From Cepaea nemoralis (Eukaryota > Mollusca > Gastropoda > Stylommatophora > Helicidae), in NCBI GenBank assembly GCA_014155875.1, contig JACEFZ010005130.1, forward strand, positions 371,611 through 435,610: a stretch of 64,000 nucleotides of DNA, written 5' to 3'. Below the pieces are notes generated by a model. It made no database searches, was not told where the DNA came from, and was given only the letters and a program-made list of their open reading frames with translations. How positions within the stretch are numbered: the first letter of the stretch is position 1; the number at the start of each line of letters is the position of its first letter. The translations under genes were made by a program, and so were the position numbers. Shown one piece after another: positions 55,672 to 64,000 of this stretch.

Positions 55672-56833
55672 TTGGATCGCTGCAGCCCTCTTCCAACGGA
55701 AAGTAGTTTTTAGATGTGGCAGTTGGACTTCGGAACCAACAACAATATATCCTGGCCTACCACAGGGATCACCATTATCTCCGGTACTGTTCAACGCCTA
55801 CACAGTGAGAATCACCAGTGAGCAGATCACTGGACCTGGCAGGACATTGTCATATGCCGATGATGTTTTAGTGTATCGTCAGGGTAAGGATAGAGAGCAG
55901 GTTGCTGTGGAACTACAAACCGAACTCAATCGCATAAGTACTTGGTGTGATGAAGCTGGGGCAATGGTCAACCCAACAAAGGCAACAGTGACTTGGTTCT
56001 CGTTGAATAATCATATTGTCAACACTCCAACACCAACTGTAATGCTGTGTTCAGAGACGGTGGAAAGAACGCAGGCAATGAATTACCTGGGGATACGGTT
56101 TGATCGAAGCCTTGCTTATAATGAGCACATAGACCAGGTGATAACAAAGGCCAAGCGGGGTTTGGCTGCGATGCGGGTGATGGCGGCAGCAAACTGTGAG
56201 CAGCGCCATCTATGTCTTCTGTACGAGGGGCTGGTCATGTCTGTTTTTGAGTATGCAATGGCAATCCTGACTCTCAGCCGTAAGCAGATAGAAAGGATGG
56301 AAAGGATACAGAATGAAGCTATGCGCATTATTCTTGGATGTACAAGAGATACAGCATGCAGGGCGATGCGCTACCTTCTTGATTTTCCAACCATTGAAGA
56401 GAGAATACAAGTTTGCAGAGCACGCGCCTACCTCAGAGTTAACGCAAACACACAACATCCACTGCATAGTGAAATTATGAAGGTGAAGGGCAGCAGGTTA
56501 AAAAGAGGACGGTCGTGGATGGGTCAAGCCGAAGACATTCTTCAACAGGTGTGTTCACTTGAGGACTTAGAACCTGGCGAGGAGTGGGTACAAGTGCCAA
56601 CAGATTTCTGCACATCCTTTTCAGTTTGCATCCAACTAGATAGAAAATGCAGACAAGAAAATCCGGCTGCTGTGGAGGCTGAAGTACAAGCGTTGATTTT
56701 CGAGAATTCGCTAGACGGTGATGCGGTCATCTACACAGATGGGTCGGTCGTCCGACATGTGAGAAGCTCATGGGCCTTTACAGGCTCGGGCCGGAGGGAG
56801 AATTGTGAAGGAGGACTCTGGTGCTTTCACTGA
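55640..56833 (+). CDS. LINE reverse transcriptase palm, thumb and RNase H start (397 residues)
   Basis: GLPQGSPLSPVLFNAYT and the catalytic SYADDVLVY (residues ~75) complete the RT palm, followed by WFSLNNH and MNYLGIRFDRS thumb blocks. The RNase H begins at VIYTDGSVVRHV near residue 365. The frame then breaks near 56790 in a G/A-rich run and RNase H continues in 56805-57164. Confidence 0.85.
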   Translation: MNSKVSPFLLSWIAAALFQRKVVFRCGSWTSEPTTIYPGLPQGSPLSPVLFNAYTVRITSEQITGPGRTLSYADDVLVYRQGKDREQVAVELQTELNRISTWCDEAGAMVNPTKATVTWFSLNNHIVNTPTPTVMLCSETVERTQAMNYLGIRFDRSLAYNEHIDQVITKAKRGLAAMRVMAAANCEQRHLCLLYEGLVMSVFEYAMAILTLSRKQIERMERIQNEAMRIILGCTRDTACRAMRYLLDFPTIEERIQVCRARAYLRVNANTQHPLHSEIMKVKGSRLKRGRSWMGQAEDILQQVCSLEDLEPGEEWVQVPTDFCTSFSVCIQLDRKCRQENPAAVEAEVQALIFENSLDGDAVIYTDGSVVRHVRSSWAFTGSGRRENCEGGLWCFH

Positions 56834-57164
56834 AACCACAAGTAGCCTGACTATGGAAGTCATGGCAGTAAGTAAAGCAATAACATGGCTCGAGACACAG
56901 ACATTCACTAGGGCATGTTTCCTTAGCGACTCAATGAACATGATCAAGAGGATAGAGGAGGGGTCGATCCGAAGAGAATGGTTGCTGCCTCTGGAGCGGT
57001 CTCGGCTGACAAAGATTAGTTTCATCTTCGTGCCAGCGCATGCGGGAGTACAAGGTAATGAGCGGGCTGACAAGCTCGCAGGTGAGGCTACGGTGGAGGG
57101 CGGACGCGCCATGGACCAGGCCGACATTCTGAATGCTCTACGAGAAGTAAGACTTTTGCGATGA
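56805..57164 (+). pseudogene. LINE RNase H, second part
   Basis: TMEVMAVSKAI, LSDSMNMIKRI and GNERADKLAGEA give the second to fourth acidic residues. The frame ends after LREVRLLR, from which the 3' end continues in another frame (MARLREQQIKRGVAKQ). Confidence 0.8.
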
Positions 57165-57906
57165 ACCAAGTGATGACTGTGAATCTACAACCATGGCCAG
57201 ACTGCGAGAACAGCAAATTAAAAGAGGGGTGGCCAAACAAGAACACTACGCAGGAAGCCAAAGAAGATTGATAAACCAAATCAGAAATCGTGTCGTGAGC
57301 CACTCTACGCTGCGGGATTTGCTGAGGAGGGGATCCGAGCATTTATGGACTGAATGGTTCGATGTGCAATGAGGATGATCTGTCGACTATCTATGAAATC
57401 CCGACGGAAAACGTACACAAGTAAAAGAATATTGTCAGATCAATCCTTTCAAGGACTGAAATAGATAACACCGTCTAATTACACAATGGAGAATTAAACA
57501 TAAATGTACAACGTTAAAAGTTGATTATAAAATGTAATTAATTACAAACTAAATACATATTCTGTAAGTAAACTATTATCCTTATTATTGACATGATAAA
57601 ATCTGACTAAACAATTTACTACTTTATGTAGTAAGGAATACAACAGAGATTTTAAAGTTAGTTAATGATATTATTCTAGGTATACAATTTCCTTTGTCTA
57701 AATTTAAGTAATCTCCCTTGTAACAATATTAGATGTTTATGTCTCATACTCATTGCGTATCTAGGTGTTTTTCTTTTAGGTATCTAGTAATTCCACAGAA
57801 TGCTTGAACATAAGTATTAATACGTGTAGTGATCAATCAGGCATTACTATCATGTTATTATATTTTAAATAATTCTCTGTGCAAATGTAATTGCACCAGC
57901 ATTGGC

Positions 57907-58004
<98 letters not shown>

Positions 58005-58489
58005 CGAATGAGAGAAAAGGAGAGGGGTCGGGGGTGGGGGAGAGAACTATTTGTTCAAAATGAATGAAATTTACAAACATAAATGACATTTCCTCTAAAC
58101 ATAATATTTGTCTTCATAAACCCCATAAACTTGCATGGCCTTTCGCCAGTGCGAAAGTAAGTGCATGCAGGCCTTGACAGTGACAGACCAGGTTTTGTCC
58201 TGCTAACTGCGCCTATTAATCGTCATCTCTCTCACTCCCAGCACCTAGACCATAGCCACTAGTCACCACTCACCTTCTCGTTGCTACTTTGGCGTTGAAA
58301 TCCCCGAGGATGACAGTCATTTCAAAATTGTTACACTGGTCCTCGGCAATGTCTAATTCGTTATATCATCCAAGAAGCCCTGGGCAAGGATACGTGAAGC
58401 GAAGAAATTCATTGGCATTGAGAATCTTTCACATATACTGAACCCTTGCTTTCTTACAAATCCACATTGTTCTTCTCCTATTTATATCA

Positions 58490-58790
58490 TCAGCATCAAG
58501 TGCCATGCCGACCGGCGTAGGAGTTCATGACTCCCAACATATCTCTGTCTTGGTTTTCCCTGGATCACTCTGCCGTACTGACATCCCCATGCCACTGTCG
58601 CATGCACCCGTATCATTCTCTGGTCTGCTTCTCTCCCCTCGATCTGTCGAGATTGTCACGATGTTCTGCCTAATGCTCTCTTCTCATCACATGAACGCAA
58701 GAGGCTGTTTGCCTCTATTATTGTTGTATATAATGTTCTAGTTTCAATCGCCTCTGTTCAGAGCGATTCGTCTCGTTGATTTTATTTCCA
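58490..58790 (-). mobile_element. RTE-like LINE 3' end, degraded
   Basis: Counterpart of 20880-21210 with more indels; tail traces ATCATCAGCATCA near 58485. No frame survives. Confidence 0.65.
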
Positions 58791-58804
58791 TTATAATTGA
58801 TACC

Positions 58805-59060
58805 CGATTGCTAGTAGCCGTAGCCAAGCTTGCGACACGCGGTTTCGTGTGCACGCCGCTTACCAGGCAGTTCGAACTCGCTACTACTAGCCGAAGTTGT
58901 CGGCAGCAGACCTTGTCTTAAACGACTTTCTGTATAGACGTGTTGATATGGAGCCGGTCGTTCATGAAGCATGGCAGACTAGTTGTACACGTAAAACTTG
59001 CTATAAGATGAGATATATCGTCAACAGTGAAAATAGACACATGTGCTCCCCCTGTTTGTT
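58805..59060 (+). mobile_element. tRNA-like SINE or tRNA pseudogene insertion
   Basis: 58812-58886 is 75 nt long with a perfect 7-bp acceptor-like pairing TAGTAGC/GCTACTA, a 5-bp ACACG/CGTGT stem in the anticodon place with a 6-nt loop, and a B-box-like GTTCGAACTC. The D and T arms do not fold well. The whole insertion is absent from R3 copy I. Confidence 0.45.
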
Positions 59061-59144
59061 TATTTTCCTGCTCTCACACCAGAATGGTTTATGTTAAGGA
59101 TATGCTGTAAGTTTGTTCTTTGGATTGCTATTACCGATCATCAT

Positions 59145-59435
59145 CACTCAGTGCCATCTCCATCGAATGAAGGTATGGCTGCAATGGAGCTCCAACACGG
59201 TCTGTCTCGTCACATTGACTGTACATCTGTCAGGCGGCTGTGACATTCGTCCATCTCTTGATGGTAGCTGTCCACTATGTATCGTTGTGCTATCTCTGCT
59301 CGACTTGCCCTCTCACCTTGGCTCGCTTGGCCCCGTATCTCAACCTGCTTCCAGGATGGTGTTTAGAGAGAGTATCCTGTCGTTTAATCATGGCCGAATA
59401 TTTCACTTGCCTCCTCTTTCTTTCTTTCAATCAGT
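59145..59435 (-). mobile_element. RTE-like LINE 3' end fragment
   Basis: Matches 45655-45900 of the RTE LINE (C-terminus of ORF2) with many indels; ATC repeats near 59138-59148 form the tail. Confidence 0.7.
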
Positions 59436-60385
59436 TACGATAACGAAACTTTATGAGTATGAAATCAACATAACCACATTGTTCGTTTAGAATAATAATA
59501 GTATGCAGTTATTACACAGACAGGTAGAGAATCTGCTGCAGTATGACGTCTGGTCTTGTTGTATTGCAAATGAAGGAAAACAGCACACTTGTGACCGTCT
59601 GTCATATCACACTTGTTTCATGTATAGAAATATAAAGCACAGTTAGGACGGAGACAAATGTATCTAATATAGTTATTCACTGGATCATACAATAACAGAA
59701 ATTGCTAAGGACATTACTACATGTACATGAGATGCTATTATGGTATGACTTAAATATATTGTAGTCTTAACTCTTTTATACGAATTGTTATAGAAGTTAA
59801 CGTACGAGTATCATGTATATAAATGGCAACATGGATAATATTTGTATAAACTATCAGTTCAACGTTATGGGCAAACGTAAGGAGTTATTTTAGATATGTA
59901 GGAAGTATGTATAATTCATTTCTAGTATGTCCAGTCGCGACTATATATGTCACAAATCATGAAAGGTCAGGTGCATGATATGTTCGCAGCATATGGGAAC
60001 CTATATCTCATATACAGTTTTTTTAGCGGTGCATATTAAAGGTACAAATCCTTAACTAGTCCGCATCTGAGGACATTATACAATCGGATTAATACTTTCA
60101 CTAAATCTACATACTTTCGGATGTTGTGTGCGTTCTCTCTTGTTAGAGTATTCTGCGTATTCTGACATTGTATCTTTGTAATTATTATTAGACCGGACAA
60201 ATATAATTCGTCTAATCAGGATGTTTCCCACCATTTTGATAGCTTTCTATGGCCCCACCTAATAAGCCTTTCTAAATTCTATGAGTGATCAACTCGGCCC
60301 CACCACGCCCAGACATATGCATAATTTTTAAAATGCGTGCAGAATTCAAATGTGTCACTACAGAACTGAATAATGTTTTTATTGT
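59436..60385. other. No recognised gene
   Basis: AT-rich; nothing recognised. Confidence 0.4.
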
Positions 60386-60765
60386 TTAGAGGGGCCACGT
60401 TCTCCAGAGGGGCCAGAGACCGGACCCGCCCACCCTGACCAACTGCCCCGGTGCCCGCTCGTCCCTGTGTCGGTCGTCTTGATGTTGGTAGATTTTGATC
60501 TTGTTCTGTGTTTGGTTGGCGTTTACGCGCGGAGACTAAAGCTGTTCCCAACGCATCGCATCTCCCCTACTGTGTGGACACACTATAGTCTCACTGTGCG
60601 CTATGCCCACAGTGGTCCACCAGGCCCATCTACAGGTTAAGCATATGTGATGGTTTTTATTATGATCATCCCGGTCTCACCCGTACCATAGACAGGCGCA
60701 CATATCTGTGTGTGAAGCGCCCTAGTTGCACCCGATCCTAGCCAAAGGACTGATAGGTTTTAGGA
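60386..60765 (-). repeat. Third, diverged U2-like repeat copy
   Basis: The left part (CCAGAGGGGCCAGAG, GTCCCTGTGTCGGTCGT) matches the non-U2 body of the other two copies. The right part (GATCATCCCGGTCTC and GATCCTAGCCAAAGGACTGA) recalls the body start and the U2-like end. About 230 bp of extra sequence lies between. Confidence 0.45.
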
Positions 60766-61479
60766 AGAATCCCTAGGAAATTATGAGCAAACACAGTAAG
60801 TAAATTTTCAAACATATATGGGAAACTGAATTCAAGTCAAAAATAATTTTAATGAAATTTTTTCCTATATTTATTTTAATTATTAGTAATTATTTAATTT
60901 AGTGAGATCCTGCGCTTGATGCTTGCTGCAAAGAGATTTTATGTCATATTTAGTTACTTCAGTCTCAAGTCTCCTTTTTTGTTATATCCAGCCGATTTCT
61001 TCCCTTTTTCGATTGCCACCCTTACAATCGAATTGCCCCCCCTGTGGGCGTGGGCCCCACGTTGGGAACACTGTCCTAGATGTATTTTCCCGCCCCCCCC
61101 AATATTACTGCTATTTGCAGTCCCAAGAGGACGACTATGAAATTCCTAGCAACTTCAGCAGCCGGCGCGTTGTGTGTTCCTTACTGTCCTAGTGGCAGCT
61201 TGCTAATAGGAACACCTGCCATTTTATTGCGAGTGCCCTACTGGTCCAGGGTGTGCCTCTGTCACCTTCATCGTCGCCTGCATAGGTTCGAGGTTTCCCA
61301 CTAGGTGTTACTTGCACTGTCAGCGGATGCGGCAGAAGCCGTTGTATGAAAAATTACTCGGCAAAAATTTCTCTACCAAGGTCTAGTATAGTATATATCT
61401 GCTATTGCACCTGAGAAAGAACGAGACGCTGATGACCATGCCTGGTTACCTGTCGATTGCTGTCCCAAGGTGTTAAAAT
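60766..61479 (-). other. AT-rich spacer with a hAT-type end
   Basis: At 61020-61076 the minus strand reads CAGTGTTCCCAACGTGGGGC, similar to common hAT termini; no partner end or transposase was found. The rest is unassigned. Confidence 0.35.
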
Positions 61480-61960
61480 ACTTGGAAACGACAGAACTGA
61501 TTCAGATTGGCTAGGTCTGGCGCAAAGAAGAACAGCCCTGATGTGTCGTTACTACCACAATAAAGAATGATCAAATCAGTCAGAGGGCGACCAAAACCTG
61601 CTCTAGATGACTACAACGTATGGACAGACCAGAGCAAGTCTTATTCTGCTTCCTCGAGTAACAGGACCCAATTGGGGATTTTAAGCAAGCACATGTATGC
61701 AGTTCAAGATGGTGAATTAGCCATGTGCACATGTGATTTGGCGTCGCGACAGCAGAGCACATACTCAAAACTGCCCAAATTATAACATGTTTGTGGCAAT
61801 CTTTTGCTAGGAGACATGTGGAAGATAAATTCTATGGCTGCTGTGTGAACTAAAAAAATTGAAACAGTTAAATTCCATTACAAGAGGCAACAATTTATTA
61901 TAGATCATTTTTCAAGGCGAACGAAAAAGAAAAAAAGAAGAAGAATCTTACATTACTAAG
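61480..61960 (+). pseudogene. RNase-H LINE 3' end, heavily degraded
   Basis: Follows 17860-18330 block by block (GGAAACGACAGA; ATGATCAAATCAGTC; CATGTGCACATGTG) to a GCGAACGAAAAAGAAA tail at about 61918. Many single-base deletions. Confidence 0.7.
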
Positions 61961-62084
61961 GTCAAGGACTGTTCAAAATAGATAATTAGAGAACATTTAA
62001 TCAAAATGTGAAAAATCATAACCGTACCTGAAATTCTGTAGATTCATACCGAAATCACTTAAAAAACGAGTAAAATTTTATTTC

Positions 62085-62162
62085 TAAAATGCCCTCGCGG
62101 AACGCAAAAATCATTGCGGGCCGCATGCGGCCCGCGGGCCGTAGTTACCAACGCCTTTCCCT
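62085..62162 (-). mobile_element. hAT end fragment
   Basis: GGGCCGCATGCGGCCCGCGG followed by GCCGTAGTTACCAACGCCTT is the reverse complement of the left end of the hAT at 52847, with changes. The second end was not found. Confidence 0.6.
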
Positions 62163-62583
62163 GACGTGTCGCTATCCATCTAGTCTACGAAGGACTTAAC
62201 ATGGAACACACTGTCACACAACTGATCTTTCCAATACTTCATTATTTGTGATTTTGTCTTGCCACTTAATTCTAAGTATTCTTCGCAGACACCGCATATG
62301 ATGTTGTTTAAACGTTTCTCTTGTGTGATTAAGTTGACCAGGTTTCACTGTCATAACAGAGAGTACTAAGACACAGGCTTGGTAACGAGTACTTTTGTTT
62401 TGGCTTTAAGCTTCTGTCTCCCCAGACTCTTTTGCTAACACTGTTCATTGATTTTGCTGCCTTACCAATCCGGGATGTTGATTTCCGGGGGGGGGGGTGA
62501 CATCTAGGGATAATTTGGCTCTTCACCTCTGATCCTTGATATGTAAATAGTCTACTTCTCCAGTTCGGCCGAACATCAATAAA

Positions 62584-62590
<7 letters not shown>
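62163..62590 (-). mobile_element. RTE-like LINE fragment
   Basis: Matches 4852-5250 (thumb and connection of the LINE at 4.4-6 kb) with many indels and a G run at 62489-62497. Confidence 0.75.
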
Positions 62591-62630
<40 letters not shown>

Positions 62631-62643
62631 TACTACTACTCTA

Positions 62644-62681
<38 letters not shown>

Positions 62682-62705
62682 GACTAACTACTACTACTAT
62701 ACTAC
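62584..62705. repeat. (ACT)n microsatellite, imperfect
   Basis: About 120 bp of ACT triplets with a few CTA/TCT interruptions, directly at the LINE fragment edge. Confidence 0.9.
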
Positions 62706-63654
62706 TGGCTTCTGCCTTCTGCTACTGCTTGTCCACAATGGAAGTTGGCGAGGCCAGGTACCACCCATTGCAGGTGACCTAGAGTCTTTCCATTTCAAGT
62801 GACAGATTTTGAAGATCGGTGGATTGTGACACTGTGCGGCAAGTACCGAGCCGAAGTCAAGCACGACTAACAGGTCCGTGGATAGATCATTCACGCCTTT
62901 ACGCGTTTCGAGGTCGACGGGAGATGGGCCAGACAAGGTCCATCTGGCCGCCCCCTATTATTGCTACAACAGCAAATTTGACTTTTATATGATGCAGTAC
63001 ATTTGTGTTGTTATGCTTTCCCTGCGACACCGTTTGTGTTATGTTTTCTGGGTTTCGTCTTCTTTTCTTTCGTGTTAAAGATTGCCGAGTTTTATACAGC
63101 TAGTTTTTTTTTGGCTCCATCTGCCAAGTACTTCTAACACGATTCGCTCCAAATGTTTCTGCCTGCTCCGCAGACTTCCTTATAAACACCGTCTACTGCC
63201 GCGTTATGGCCCTGGTACTTATTACAGCCGGTGGGGGTTGAGTGTTCCTCGAGGTAGGGTGTCCCCGCCTCGAGTGCTGGATGTTCCATGGTTCAAGCCC
63301 CGTGGGGCCGGGCTTTTTTCACGTCGAATTCTAGTAATATCTCGCATTGTCTCTGTGGTGTGAATCGGAGACCCTGTGTGTATTGTTTGCGCACGTTAAA
63401 AATCAATAGCATTGGAAATCGAAAAATGAGCTTCCCGGTCAAATTTCGAGTTAAACAATTCTTCTTCGCCGGTGCTACGGAGTTCGTCACTGAGCTAAGA
63501 TTCTCCGGCCTCAGGCTTGTTGGAAATTAGATCGGAGCACTAATGGTACACCCTTGTGACTTTGATGTGTTTATCCGTCCCCCCCCCCCACCCCGATTAA
63601 ACTAATCTAAAACTAACTAAACGTCGGTACCGTGGATCGTTTCTTGGTTTCTTG
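62706..63654. other. No recognised gene; one B-box-like motif
   Basis: GGTTCAAGCCC at 63291-63301 resembles a Pol III B box, without a supporting tRNA fold. A C run lies near 63580-63590. Confidence 0.35.
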
Positions 63655-63890
63655 TAGTTATTAGTTAGTTTATTCGACAGATCAGCCTCATTGCACATCG
63701 AACCATTCAGTCGATTAAGGCTCAGATCCCCTCCTCAGCAAATCCCGCAAAGTGTAGCTGCTAATAACGACGCCAGTTTCTGTGGTGTTTTGATAATCTT
63801 CTTTGGCTTCCTCGTAGTGTTCTTGTTTGGCCACCCTGCTTTTAATTGCTGCTCTCGCAGTCTGGCCATTGTTGTAGATTCGTTTCTTGT
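63655..63890 (-). mobile_element. 3' end of the RNase-H LINE family
   Basis: Reverse complement of 57175-57395 and 9600-9855, including the ATCGAACCATTCAGTC and CTCGCAGTCTGGCCAT landmarks; AACTAA-type tail near 63655-63672. Confidence 0.75.
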
Positions 63891-63924
63891 ATTAGAATCT
63901 TCCCTGTGTTTTGATGTAGTGCTT

Positions 63925-64000
63925 GTGGATGTAGGGAAAGGGCGAAGGGAGGGAAAAAAAGGGAGAAGGGGAGGGGGGGGGAAAAGAGGGAGGGGGGGGG
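63925..64000. repeat. G/A-rich low-complexity end
   Basis: Purine-rich with several G runs of 3-10, continuing past the window end. Confidence 0.8.

Larger units (their letters stand above)
53937..57400 (+). mobile_element. RNase-H-bearing LINE (I-group-like), nearly complete ORF2
   Basis: Contains endonuclease, reverse transcriptase and RNase H in order, about 3.46 kb, truncated inside the endonuclease N-terminus. The last 270 bp is the family 3' end also found at 9569-9855 and 63655-63890. Frameshifts near 54320, 55650 and 56790 and stops after GEELETAL (54390) and near 54873. Confidence 0.85.
57425..59100. repeat. R3 repeat copy II
   Basis: Matches R3 copy I without its two insertions: AT-rich part 57425-57760, GA tract 57911-58000, CCTCTAAACATAATAT segment, and the RTE 3' end (58490-58790). 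It continues as CCAGAATGGTTTATGTTA at 59078-59095 after an insertion at about 58805-59060. Confidence 0.75.

Noticed and set aside
53937..57400. Classical LINE/U2 template-switch chimera at 53.93 kb
   Set aside because: The U2-like part is antisense to the LINE and carries a shared non-U2 body, unlike known LINE-snRNA chimeras, so a separate repeat is more likely.

Overview
This is repeat-dense, AT-leaning nuclear DNA from a multicellular animal, most likely a marine invertebrate. The evidence is several clades of non-LTR retrotransposon (RTE-like, RNase-H-bearing I-group-like, Tx1/L1-like), a Ty3-type LTR retrotransposon, hAT remnants, tRNA-derived SINEs, long microsatellites and satellites, and an intronless broken copy of the animal splicing factor SRSF2. 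The lineage cannot be fixed from sequence alone. No intact host gene and no bacterial-type operon, CRISPR array or phage was found. Almost every coding signal belongs to a mobile element, and most of these are broken.

Layout. 1-4.4 kb: a Gmr1-like gag-protease pseudogene with no pol. 4.4-6 kb: a 5'-truncated RTE-like LINE. 6-12.8 kb: AT-rich DNA with LINE fragments, a GA-rich repeat and two tRNA-derived SINEs. 12.8-16.4 kb: an unclassified long repeat (called R1 here) with a 46-bp satellite, plus a LINE insertion. 16.9-18.3 kb: an SRSF2 retrocopy joined to a LINE 3' end. 18.5-21.3 kb: a second repeat (R3) opened by two insertions. 21.4-35 kb: a nested stack in which an R1 copy with about 28 satellite units is split by an RTE-like LINE, which is itself split by a complete 7.87-kb LTR retrotransposon and by a solo LTR. 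35-43.6 kb: mostly unrecognised DNA with poly-C runs and a higher-order tandem repeat. 43.7-47.3 kb: a Tx1-like ORF1 fragment, a 95-bp tandem repeat, a U2-snRNA-like repeat, and R1 with an RTE insertion. 47.3-52.7 kb: a long decayed Tx1-like LINE carrying two younger insertions. 52.8-57.4 kb: a deleted hAT element, a second U2-like repeat and a nearly complete RNase-H-type LINE. 57.4-64 kb: a second R3 copy, LINE and hAT fragments, a third U2-like copy, and low-complexity DNA.

The most informative object is the LTR retrotransposon at 22005-29871 (minus strand). Its reverse transcriptase is of Ty3/gypsy type, but its integrase lies upstream of it, in Ty1/copia order, as in the Gmr1 group. Its two 508-bp LTRs differ at one base that I could find, yet its pol has three in-frame stops, a frameshift, a deletion and a lost integrase glutamate. 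Its gag-protease frame is open. A second, diverged Gmr1-like gag at 1.66-4.15 kb appears to lack pol altogether. Three minus-strand repeats carry a segment resembling the first ~40 nt of U2 snRNA (clear in two copies, weak in the third). Coordinates, motifs and target-site duplications were read by eye; clade names are inferences from motifs.
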